Part shown: positions 21,945-33,320 of the stretch, piece by piece
Layout of the letters: each line of letters begins with the position of its first letter
How positions within the stretch are numbered: position 1 is the stretch's first letter
NCBI GenBank assembly: GCA_001630475.1
Contig: KV419411.1
Location: forward strand, 1 to 64,000
Direction of reading: 5' to 3'
DNA length: 64,000 nt
Origin: Sistotremastrum niveocremeum HHB9708
Lineage: Eukaryota; Basidiomycota; Agaricomycetes; Sistotremastrales; Sistotremastraceae
The notes under the pieces: generated by a model
The model's input: the letters and a program-made list of their open reading frames with translations, nothing else
Told to the model about the DNA's origin: nothing
The model's database searches: none
Translations under genes and position numbers: made by a program

Positions 21945-23999
21945 CTATCCCTCAGTTTTTTCCGAAGACCTACTAGCAACAGTAGATACCCGAGCCGAGC
22001 CATACGTCCCCTCATCTTCCGGTTCCGCTTCATGCCAACCAATCGCGGGTTTACGACGTTCGACTAACCTCGTGACAATATACAAACCGGCGCCGCCCAT
22101 CGCACACATCTACGCAAATACCCCGGTCAACATTCGCATGGTCTCAAACATTCTATGAGGTACTTACACCGCTGAATATAATCGGTCGACTCCATATATA
22201 TCGTCCAGTTAAAAGCGCACCATTGATAGGTGGACCAGCGACGGAAGGTACGACTACAAATCGTCAAACGCTTTCCGTATTAAATGGACGAGCCGAATAC
22301 CCACGTAGGAAAAAGCTCAGTATCCCAATCCGAGTCCTATAACATCGTCAGAGCGCCGAAAATTTCAAAACATCACAAAGATATCATACCCAATCTCCGT
22401 CCGTCGAACGGACCATCCAGCCGCAGCAGCAACACAAGACGCATTAACTACCACTCATCAGCACCCTCCAACACAACTTCAACAATGGAAAGACTCACAG
22501 CCCCCAACGAAAAATCCCAGAAAAAGCGATCCAAGACTCATCTCCGCCACCGACCCAATGCCGATGAATCCAAAAAGCGTAGCTCCCATTCCAATCGTTG
22601 CAACGATGAGCACTTTAAGACAACCGAATCTATCAGCTAGGAAATTAAGGATGAGTCGACCGAGTGCGGAGGCGGCGTTGAATATCGGCAACTGGTTGGA
22701 TATGTCAGATAAAACGCGCTTGGTACCGAGAGAAGAGCTGACCGTGAAGAACGAGAATTTGGGCGGTAAGCCTTTGCTAGCGGCGAACAATTGGATGTAA
22801 ACGGAAGGAAAGACTGATCCGAAGTACACAATAGCAGTGCTATAATAATCGATCTCGTCAGCAACCTTCTACAACCAAACAAGACACTCAACATACCCGC
22901 AACACAATAAAAAGAATTTCCAATCCTTCAATATCGGCACAATCCTCGTATGCGTCCAAACACGCTTCTCACTCCCTTTCCTCTCCCTCACCAACACATT
23001 CGCAACTCCAAGCAACCCAGCTCCAACCCCCGCGCTAATCCTAACGCCCCTCCTAAACGTCTCCGGCGTACCTACATCCTCATCCAACGACCGATCAAGA
23101 TTAATCAAATCATTCAACATAATCGGATATATGAATCCCCCGAATGCAGCTCCGGAACTCGCAATTCCCAGAGCTAAGGATCTATGATGATGTGGGAAAT
23201 GATGGCATACGCTTGCTAGACTTGGGACGCTGATGGCTCCCATTGCGAGTCCCATTCCGACGCCTTGTGATAAGAAAACCTATATCAATATATTCGGTGA
23301 CTTAACATAGAGGATGGTGAGGATAAGGGTGATGCGGCGTACCTGATACCAGTGATGTGCTTCGGTTATCGAAAGCATGAAGTTGGAGAAGATATACAGG
23401 ACACTAGCGCCGATCAACACAGGGCGACTGAAATGATCATTGAGTATACGGCACATGAAATAGTCTAAGAAAGGAACGTACTAGTATCCCCTATCGAACA
23501 TCGCCCCCGACAGCACTCCAAATCCCACCAGACATACAATCGGAACACTTCCAATCCAGCTGCGAACGAATTCAGTTCATAAAAACCAAGCATGAATTTG
23601 AATCGGTTTGTACGTACCTGATGGTGAAAGTAGACTCGTTGCTCAGATATACTTCTTTATAAAAGGCCTCATAGACGCCGAACGCGTTCACGTGGCTGTA
23701 ATACCGATGGCGTTAGCAACGTCAACCGATGCTTTCGAGATACAATACTCACCCGCCGGTAACGAACTGAACACACCAGCTTCGACCAAAACTCAGATCG
23801 CGTATTTGACAACGACGAGAGAAGGGACTCACGCACTGAACACGGTTGACCACCCTCTCCAATCAGCTCCCGAATCTCCATCTCCTCGACTGCTGGAGGC
23901 AACGCCATTCTTCTCGGAATCGATTTCCACGGTTTGGTTGATCGATTCAGGGAGGCCTGAATCGGTCCGAGTCGTTTCGGTCGTCGAGGTGAGAGACAT
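21945..23999 (-). CDS. MFS permease 2, monocarboxylate-transporter type
   Basis: Second MCT-like MFS permease on the minus strand, spread over about a dozen short exons. The start at 23999 gives MSLTSTTETT, a polar tail, then WRGWSTVFS. Helix 1 reads VNAFGVYEAFYKEVYLSN, followed by WIGSVPIVCLVGFG. The long central exon (23255-22869 region) has GVGMGLAMGAISVPS, HHFPHHHRSLALGIASSGAA and PIMLNDLINL. Later exons give FPSVYIQLF, LGRLILNFLADRFG, GPPINGALLTGRYIWSRPII and a cytosolic tail ending SSEKTEG. Permease 3 ends ASEKTEG, so the two are close relatives. A 51-nt intron (multiple of three) hides between FSFFT and LPIFN. All exons join in frame, so it looks intact. Copy B of the Pro/Ser/His-rich gene lies directly downstream. 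Substrate unknown. Confidence 0.85.
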
Positions 24000-25565
24000 C
24001 GGGATCGACCAGTAGTCTGAGCCGGCAATATACCTGAGGCTAACAATCAGAGAGATACAGAAGAGAATCGAGGGAGCTTATATACTCATCAGAAGACTGG
24101 ATGTCTGGATTCCCAAGATGAAGGCGTGTCGTCGAAGGGGATGTCAGAGATTTGGTGAGTCTCCGAGAGCTCCATGGACCATGAAATATCGTTCAGCCGT
24201 TCTTTCAGAGACTGAGACCTCTTTGAAATTATCGTATGGTATTTAGATAGAAGATCAACTCCTTGGGCCGGTACGTTGAGTCGGATTCGTCGTATATTGT
24301 ACCCGGTGGCAGCTCGATGAAGCTCACGAGTACGCGCGGATCTTCACTCTTCTGTGCGTATAAGGGAGAAATCGGAATAGCGGGACCTGCGCGGACCTTT
24401 GCTATATAAATAACCTTGAATATCGCGCTCAACATCGACTCGACGAAAGACTCACAGCCATGATCCATTTCGTCTTTCGAGGCTCGGGAAATTTTATATG
24501 GCGTAGATGGTCGCGGATGAGAGCATTTCGTAGCACCAGGCACGACCGGGGCGGAGTTTCAACTCTTTCTTCCATGTCGGACTTTGAAGTTTATCTGTCC
24601 CCACGAGAAGTCGACATCACCGTGGTAAACGATGAAGTCGAGCAGTTGGCAGCTTCCGTATCTCTCCTGGCTCTGCTGAACCTTTCGACTCTTACCTCCT
24701 ATAAGGACATTCATCTCAGCTTCCTCAGCCGCTTCCCAAGCCGCTTCCTACACGTGCCGAATTAATGCCAGCAAGATGAGACGTCAGGATCAACGAAGCT
24801 GCAGCCAGTGAACGCGAACTCCCTCTCAGGAGTGTGTATTATTGTCAAGAAAGAGGGGTCATACTATCATGTATGATAGTATCTCGATATTCACGCGTCT
24901 TCCGGCTCATCCATTTTTTATCCCACAGGACTCAAATCGGCCGCATCCACCTTCGAATTCAGTCAATGAACCAAATACATCAATCAGACCCTACTCTAAT
25001 GTGGAGAAACATTCTTTCTCCTCGATATCGCACGTTCCCCCCTCCTCAACCCAGTCGCGCCCTCGAACGTCCGGAAAGCTGCCTTGTGGGCTCAGTAGAT
25101 ATAAAAAGCAATGCACCCTAACATAACACTCTCGCCGACACCTTACGCCATAATCTGACATATATGTCTCCTTTCAAGGCTACGCATCCGCTGAGAATTT
25201 GAGCAGGAATGAACTTGAGGCTTCGATTAGTCTCCACTATGCTTGTTCATGGAAGGACATGGGCTTCGAGTCGGGACTATATTACAAATCGATGATTGGA
25301 TATGAAGGAAAAAATTCGATCTTTCAGACAAATGCCTTCGTGAGATCATACTCAAATGCCGAGAAGTTTTCTGTTTACTCATGAGATGTCCCGCTTGTAC
25401 CTCCTCGTTGTCCTCAACTGCTCGCCGAACAACCGTGTTTGAGTCGTGCTGGATCGCAAATAAATGATTTTCGTATCTTCCCTTTTCAATCGACCTCTAG
25501 AGTCTATACGGATCTCTAACGGGCAACCTCCGGCTTTCATCAAGTCTGGTTAAATCCAAGCGCTC
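24000..25565. other. Intergenic region between permeases 2 and 3
   Basis: Upstream region of permease 2 and 3' flank of permease 3. A 22-bp near-palindrome (10-bp arms ATACTATCAT) lies at 24861-24882. Short ORFs at 24229-24543 (-) and 24834-25126 (+) show no family resemblance. No gene recognised. Confidence 0.4.
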
Positions 25566-27585
25566 CTATCCTTCAGTCTTCTCTGAAGCATGGCTGGTGA
25601 TCACGGATATACGCGCCGATGAGACGATCACTTCATCATCGGCTGCGGCCTCGGAATGACTGGTTGAAATCAGTCGAGTTTTGATTATACTTGCAACAAC
25701 GTAGAGACAAGCTCCGACTATAACGCAGATCTGTACATCAATCAGACACCGCTCGTTTCGTATTGATTGCTGGGAGACGTACGGAGCTGAATATGATGGG
25801 CCGATCCCAAATAAGCCGCTCGGTCAACAGGGCGCCATCAATAGGCGGACCCGACAGCGAAGGCAGAGCTAGATCAGGCTGAAGTTCAACAAACTTTCGG
25901 GATAGAAGGAAAATTGAATCACCCAGGAAGAGGCTCAAGACACCGATTCTGACCCTACGCATAACATTTAAACGAGCACTCCTTGGTATGGCGTATACTT
26001 CTTACCCTGTCTCTGAAATTCGCTTTGAAAATCCGGCGGCGGTGGTGACAACCATGGAATTATCTGTGTCGACGATTAATGGATGGCCTGAACACGATTA
26101 AATAACTCACATCCTCCCGCAAAAAATCCGATCAAAAGCGTCACCACCGTCATTCCCGCGGGCGATCCAATGCCCAAGAAGCCAAAAGTGACGGCACCCG
26201 TCCCAATGGTGGTGATGATGAGTACCTTTAGGCTCCCAAATCTGTCAGCTGAGAAATTCAGAAGGATGCGTCCGACAACAGAGGCCGTGTGGAACATGGG
26301 GAGCTATTTGTTTCCGTCATGGCGAGTTTAAAAGCTCCATAGGCAATGCAGGGGCTCACGAGGTAGAAAGAGAATCTCATGGGAAACCCCTTCGTAACGG
26401 AAAATAGTTGAAGGTAGATCACTGGAAAGACCGATCCGTAGTACACAAAAATAGAGCTCCCGGATTGTGAGCTTTGTGACCGAGCGATGAAACTGTCCAC
26501 ATACCCGACGCATAATATGAGATATTTGGGCTCCCTAAGAATCAAAACAATATGCAGATGCGTCTTTGTATGCTCCTCGAGAGGTCTCTTCTCACGTTGA
26601 AACACATTTGCGAGTAAAAGCAAACCCGCGCTAAACCCAGCACTTATTTCCACGGCCCTTCGAAACGTCTCTGGTGTGCCCCCAGAGCCGAACTTTGATC
26701 GGCTCGGATTAATGAGATTGTTCAGCATAATTGGATACATGATTCCGCCGAAAGCAGCTCCCGTTGTAACAATGCCAAGAGCGAGAGATCTGTGGCGCTT
26801 AGGATAATGATGGCCCACGATCGCTAGACTCGGTACGGCCATGCCACCCATTGCTAAACCCATCCCAAGACCCTGAGATAGAAACACCTTTATTAAACTT
26901 AGTAAGCGATAGAACTGTCCGTTGATTGTCTTGAGAGTATATTACCTGATACCATTGATGCGGCGCACTTATTGCAAGCATATAATTGCAGAATATATAT
27001 AGAATGCTGCACGAAGCTAAAAGGTGACGACTACACGAATATATTCAGTATTAGAGCAAATTGCCTGATATTTAATAGACGCACTTATATCCTCTGTCGG
27101 ACAGCGCACCAGAGAGCAATCCCAATCCTAGGTAACAGAACCATGGCACACTTCCAATCCATCTTCGTGTAGATGAATATCAGTAAACAAACTAGCAGCA
27201 TTCTCTTCGCCTTACCCGATCGTGAAAGGAGATTCGTTGCTTAAATACACTTCTTTATAGAAAGCATCATACACTCCGAATGCGTTCACATGGCTGACAT
27301 GTCATCAGAGACGCCATCACTCAACCAGGAAAATCCAATGTTCACCCGGCAGTAGCAAACTGGACACACCAACTGTGAACCGGATTTTTGAACCTTCGTT
27401 TCTGATGACTTATCAAGGTCAGAGGCTTACCTGCTAAACACCGTTAAGCATCCATCCATAGCGGATATAGACGGCCTCTCAGACGTGCTATCCGACTGAA
27501 AATCTCGAGGAACTCTTGACACCCGTCCGAGGACCGTATCTAGTTTTGGCGCAGTGACTTGTGGAAAGATGGCACTCTTCGTCAT
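25566..27585 (-). CDS. MFS permease 3, monocarboxylate-transporter type
   Basis: Third MCT-like MFS permease, minus strand, with the same exon plan as permease 2. The ATG at 27585 starts MTKSAIFPQVTAP; an in-frame ATG at 27609 is possible. Central exon: GLGMGLAMGGMAVPS, HHYPKRHRSLALGIVTTGAA, PIMLNNLINPSRSKF. Then FPVIYLQLFSVTKGFPM, VVGRILLNFSADRFGSLK, GPPIDGALLTERLIWDRPII and a final exon ending SHASEKTEG with the stop at 25566. All recognisable exons join in frame. The tail shared with permease 2 and the head-to-tail orientation point to a tandem duplication. The protein should be a 12-helix plasma-membrane permease. Nothing in the sequence names its substrate or regulation. Confidence 0.85.
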
Positions 27586-28988
27586 CACCGAACTTCTAAA
27601 TATTATCACTTATTATCTATTTGCAGAAGCAGCCGGTGATCGATAAGAAAAAATACGTACGGGTCCACGAGAAGAAAAGGAGAGAGGTTGCGAATGTAAG
27701 GGGGAACGAGTGGAAGACCTTTTGTACATTTCCGCGCTGGGGTCATTCAGAATTCATGGGTCCAGTCGGCCTTTAGCAGATTGGAGATATTTGATAAATG
27801 TGAATGTCAACAGAGATGGTCACGGACCTTCGCGTCTCCTGCTTTACCCACTCGAGAAGTAAGTCGGAATCCGATGCGCAGACGCGGAATCCCTCGGGAG
27901 TAGCAATGAACATCTGTATAGTGGAGTTTCCTGGCCTTGAACATCGACTTTATATGATGCGGTTCTGTCCCGGCTTTGATCGGTCGTCGACTGGGAATAA
28001 GAATTTTAAGTTATAAACGCCAATAACACAAAGGGGAACCAAAAATACCGATACGGGGGCTTTAACAATATCTCGGTGATCCATGATAAGGGCAGCAACA
28101 TCCCAAAGTGTCAGTGTGTGGTACGAGGTGTGAGAAGAATATCCAGGTACATGTACAAGTTCAAGAAAACCTCCGATTTCCGGTTCCGTTATCGGCCACG
28201 GAGTTGCCTTTCAGTCGGAGCGTTAATATCTATATATAGCTTCATTCAACGCACTGGCAGCTACTGGCAGTCGACGACATAACGATGAACCCACTCGCAG
28301 CTTTCAGCCAACGGGCCGCAGGCAGTTCATCGACTCTCAATCAACACTTATGGAGCTCGTACGGCCCACTCACCAGTCCTGAAGCTTTCACCTCAGCTCA
28401 TCACTGGTTTTCGACCCGGGTCTGTCGACTTTTCTGGGGCAGCTAGCGCTCCGTTAGCAGTTCAGCGTCTCACTTGCGCTCAAATCTCTCGGACCCGGAA
28501 ATATCTCCATCCGGCTTATCATTCGTACGGAGCGATAAGGAGCCAGGTACGTCACTGCGTTCATCCGACGTTTTCTCCCTATCAATGCTGCATCCTTCAA
28601 GATTAAAGGCTCGGTTGAGAAAACTGTATCTACCTATTAATGCTGTGATCATTTGTGATATACTGTACTGGCGTCTTCTCATTCAAGACGAAGAGGGTTC
28701 AAGCTGAGGTGATTGGCTGATGGTGGGCAATTTGTTGTGGGAGCCGCCCATCATCTTCAGCGATGTAAATTGTTTTTAATATGGATAACCCCGTCGGTTA
28801 CCCCGACAATCGACATGGTTTGTTGTTCTTCAAGTTTATATATAATCGCTGCAGGTATATCTTGCATCCTCTGTCCTTGTGTCTTTCTGGACTCTCGATT
28901 CTATCGATCGGATGCTATAGAGCCACAGGATTTTCCGGCCAATCTCTCTGGCATTTTCATGCTCACAAAAAAACCATTGTATCTAAGT
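27586..28988. other. Intergenic region with a possible MFS relic
   Basis: Mostly non-coding. At about 28715-28765 the plus strand reads NLLWEPPIIFSD, resembling the permease segment NFIWSRPIIFSG, followed by a GT. It may be a very short remnant in the opposite orientation to its neighbours; the match is short and uncertain. Confidence 0.3.
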
Positions 28989-29953
28989 TTAGCTGGCGTT
29001 TTGAGAATGTCGACGTCTACTATGAGTTTGGACAATGGGCACAAGAGCAAACAAACATGCAGCAACCAATGAACAGACCTAGAATACAGATAGTTAACAA
29101 GCGGCAAGAGAAAACGTTTGGGATGACGGGGAGGACGCACTCCACTGAAAATGATTGGCCGAAGCCATATAAAATTGTTGGTCAGGAGAGCGCCATTTAT
29201 GGGGGGACTTGTTAAACAAGCGATTACTATTGGAAGGCGTCAGAGGGGCGAGGGGATTCGGGACAAAGAACTGTTTGCGTACTACCACAAAAGGTATATA
29301 TACCAATTCTTGCCCTAAATCGAGTTTCAGCCTTAACCAGGGTAGACTGTATTTTTGGATCATACCCAATTTCGTTCGGATTTCTGCATAGGCCAGCAAT
29401 CACGATCAATCCCAAAGCATTGCCTACGTCAAAAATCAAATCCCAGTTGAGGTATGAAAAGGAAGAAGGAGCTTACAGGCACCAAACGAGACACCGAATA
29501 GAGCAGTCACGATGGCGTCTTCAGCCAGCGTTTCGACGTGAAGGTACCCAAAAATGGTTGCACCGACCGCAAGAGTCATCAAAATGAGGATATTGATCGA
29601 CCCAAAACGATTAACCATTAAGGTAGGAAGGACACGACCGAGAATTGAACTTCCGTGGAGTATTGAGAGCTATGATTGGAGGGGACATCAAATCAGCCTC
29701 AAAACTCCGGACAAAATCACAACATACGGTATAGAAGGTGAAAGTAGGATCGAAACCTTTTGTCAAGGAGAACAATTGAACATACACCGGAGGAAAGATC
29801 AGTCCATAGTAGTTCATGCAGCCCCTATAGAAATTCCGTGAGTGATCGAAGTGTGCAGAACATGAGATCTTCATGATGGGCATACCCGATGCATATTAGA
29901 AGGTAAGTAGGCTCTTTTAAAAACTCCACAACGTTCACGCCGATCTTCGCCAC

Positions 29954-30667
29954 TAGTGTTGCAAAAACGGATATTAAATATCGCAAAATATCGCATATCA
30001 TATCATATCATATCGCAAAGTGATATGATATGTGATATCAGTATTCTGATTTTCCAGGTGATCATGATATGATAATATCGCCCTTCCCAGAATTTGCGAT
30101 ATCGCAAAATATCGATCAAAACTGATAAAAACTGAGGTCATTTTGGGGTTATCTGGGGTCATTTTGGGGTGCAATTTTGGGTATTTGGGGCTCAATATCT
30201 CAGTATATATCACCTTCCAAGTGATATATAGCCTCCTATATGCTATAATACTGTGATATCCCTCATATATNNNNNNNNNNNNNNNNNNNNNNNNNNNNNN
30301 NNNNNNNNNNNNNNNNNNNNNNNNNNNNNNNNNNNNNNNNNNNNNNNNNNNNNNNNNNNNNNNNNNNNNNNNNNNNNNNNNNNNNNNNNNNNNNNNNNNN
30401 NNNNNNNNNNNNNNNNNNNNNNNNNNNNNNNNNNNNNNNNNNNNNNNNNNNNNNNNNNNNNNNNNNNNNNNNNNNNNNNNNNNNNNNNNNNNNNNNNNNN
30501 NNNNNNNNNNNNNNNNNNNNNNNNNNNNNNNNNNNNNNNNNNNNNNNNNNNNNNNNNNNNATATTGATATGATATTTCCAAGATATTGGGATTTGCGATA
30601 TCGATCACGATATCAGTATTCCAAAATTTGGGGAAAATATCATATCATATCATATTTCACATCACTA
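29954..30667. mobile_element. hAT-type miniature element inside permease 4
   Basis: A perfect 8-bp duplication, TTCGCCAC, flanks the element (29946-29953 and 30668-30675). The ends read TAGTGTTGCAAAA and, inverted, TAGTGATGTGAAA; a TAG-rich short inverted repeat with an 8-bp duplication is the hAT signature. The interior is AT-rich and built from repeated ATATC/ATATCG motifs on both strands, partly replaced by the 290-N gap. No transposase ORF is seen, so it depended on a transposase elsewhere. It interrupts a coding exon. Confidence 0.85.
30271..30560. other. Assembly gap (290 N)
   Basis: A run of N lies wholly inside the hAT-type element. The flanks are ATATC-rich palindromic repeats, which probably blocked assembly. 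The true size may differ from 290. Confidence 0.95.
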
Positions 30668-31488
30668 TTCGCCACCATGACTTTCTTTTTCTTATCCTTC
30701 AATAACAGAACAGCGAGGAGTAAGATCGCAGCATTGAGTCCTGCATGAATCTTGACAGCTCTATGGAATGTTTCCGGAGTTCCACCAACACTGATGGAAC
30801 GTCCGTTCCGGTTGATGAGATTATTGAGCAGGATTGGATGGATTATTCCACCGAAGGCTGTGCCCGTGCACGCGATACCGAATGCGAGAGCTCGGGACCG
30901 TCCTGGAAAGTGGTCGCTTACGACGGCTAAGCATGGTGTATACATAATGCCCATGGCGAGTCCCATTCCGAGCCCCTGCGGCAGAAATACCTGACAAATA
31001 ATGACAGTCGAATCGATCCAGATCAAAAGGAGACTCATTCGCATACCTGATAATAATGCTGTGGTTCCGTGATGGACAACATAAAGTTACTGAAAATGTA
31101 GAGTGCGCTTGATACCAGTACGAGGTGGTAGCTACGTTGATCACGATGTGAATATCAGCAAGCTTCAGCACCGTAGATTAAAGCGACTCACAAATAACCT
31201 CGATCGGACAACGGACCTACGAATAAACCCAGCCCAGCAAGAAGTGCGAGCTGGACGCTTCCAATCCAGCTTAAAGTAAGAATCATCAGCCGGCAAGTTT
31301 CACGACGGAAGGATTGTAGGAATACGCGATGTTGGAGCTCGACTCGTTGCTCAGATAATTGACCTTGTAGAAGGCTTCGTAGACTCCAAAGGCGTAAACA
31401 TGACTAGTGAGAACGTGAGCTTTGTCGTAGCGTAGCCATGGTCGACAAAGAATCGCTTACCCGGCGCTGACGAATTGAATACACCAGC

Positions 31489-31779
31489 TGTGCGAAATAT
31501 AGCTCAGTGGTTGTGTACAACACTAGATATATTGAGTAATGCTACCTGTGCGAAATATAGCTACACAGGTCATCAGCAAAAGAATGAAACCATACAAGAC
31601 GAATACTGACCTCAGTGGTTGTGTACAACACTGAGGTTCAGTCTAAACTCCGCTAAACTACCTATACAGTCGATTGCCATGGTTGAGACTCCGCTCAACC
31701 TAGTGGCATAGCGCAACTGGGATCCAAGACCCCGACAACTCCCCCTGTAACCTTAGGGGATGAGTTCGAATATTCAACA
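31489..31779 (-). repeat. Copia LTR (3' LTR in element sense)
   Basis: 291-bp LTR with TG...CA ends, identical by eye to the copy at 36288-36578. It contains a short internal duplication of TGTGCGAAATATAGCT and two copies of CAGTGGTTGTGTACAACACT. Confidence 0.95.
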
Positions 31780-32689
31780 CTCCCCCTCGAGCTCATGAAT
31801 CCTGAGGTTATCCAGGTGGGTTTCGAAGAGAGGCCGAGATAGTGCTTTGGTGAATAAGTCGGCAACATTGGCTTTTGAGGGGATATAGTTGATCGATATG
31901 TCTCTCGCGTCGAGTTGTTCTCGGACGAAGTGATGGCGGATATCGATATGCTTAGTCCGTCCATAGCTTGTAGTTCCTTTGGCAAATGCAATTGTTCCTT
32001 GGTTATCGATATAAACAGGCGTGGGGCCGAGTTTTCCAAGTCCGAGTTCCTCCAAATTCAATTCTTTGAGGAATTCTCGCATCCAAAGTGCCTGTTGGAG
32101 TGCATGTGATGCAGCCATATATTCTGCTTCCAGGGTCGAGAGTGCAACGGTTTGCTGTAGCTTTGAGCTCCAACTGACTAAACTTCCGAAACAGTATGCT
32201 GCATAGCCGGAAGTGGAACGGCGAGTATCACGATCCTCACCCCAGTCGGCATCGGAATATATGGCGAGTGGCTCATTGGAATCGGTGCCTCCAAGACGAA
32301 TCCCATGGTTCCTGGTGCCTTTCAAGTACCGTAAGACACGTTTGACCGCATTCCAATGTCCCGGGCCAGGGTTAGCGCAGAACCTAGCCAATTTTTGAGC
32401 TGCATGTGCGATATCCGGCCTAGTGGCATGAACAGCGTAGTTAATCGCCCCTATAGCTTCGCGATAGGGTACTCTCTGCATTTCAGCGATTGTCTTATGA
32501 TCACTGAGCTCCGGGGACATGGATGAATCCAAGACAACAGATGGGTCAAGGGGAGTGGCCACCGGTTTTACTTCGAGACCATCAAGGTTGAATCTTCGGA
32601 GAAGAGTGTCAATATATGCTCTCTGGGTCAGGATGCAGGATCCGTCTGGTTGATTAACGGCTTCGATTCCAAGCATCCAGTGTAACTCT

Positions 32690-33320
32690 TAAGGATGCAC
32701 ACGAGTATAGCAAAAAAACTGGTACCCATGGATATACCTACCCAGGTACCTGTCTTTTGAAGGTTTTACAGGTACAGGTACACCACCTGCCAAAAATTTC
32801 ACAGGTACAGGTATTGGAAATCTCAAAATTCCATTTACTCAGGTACCTCATGGAGGTACCTCTCTAGAGGGCAGGTCTCCTCTGAGACTTGGATCTACCT
32901 CTATATCCAGGAATACATGTTGAAAACTCACTTTGATACCGCTTATTCCATCAGTATTGAAGTCTCACTTGAGTTTCTGGTACCCATTGAGCATCTATTT
33001 GGACTTGAGTTGTGGTACTTGGGTCTGATCTGAATACCCAAAAGCACTTAGGTACTTGAGTATGGGTGTTCAAATGGATATTTTTATCACACATTGGTAC
33101 TCAGGTATGGGTACTTGATTCCACTATGGATACCCATTTTACTCAATTCTACTGAGTATCCATGGACTCACGGGTGACCTGGGTAACCTGCCAAGGTACC
33201 TGAGTTCTTCAAAATCATGTTGCCAAAAATTTTCACAGGTCCGAGTACAGGGCCCTGAGGGCTAGGGTACCTGCCTGTAGGGTACCCATACTCATGAGTA
33301 TATACTCGTGTGCAACCTTA
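32690..33320. mobile_element. hAT-type miniature element nested in Copia
   Basis: A 631-bp insert flanked by a perfect 8-bp duplication GTAACTCT (32682-32689 and 33321-33328). The terminal inverted repeats are TAAGGATGCACACGAGTATA and TAAGGTTGCACACGAGTATA (19 of 20 identical). The interior carries many short GGTACC/CAGGTACCTG palindromes and no ORF. The 8-bp duplication, short inverted repeats and repeated subterminal motifs fit a non-autonomous hAT element. It is younger than its Copia host, so hAT activity here is recent. Confidence 0.88.

Noticed and set aside
29954-30667. Centromeric or satellite DNA
   Set aside because: The ATATC array has defined ends and an 8-bp target duplication inside a gene, so it is a mobile element.
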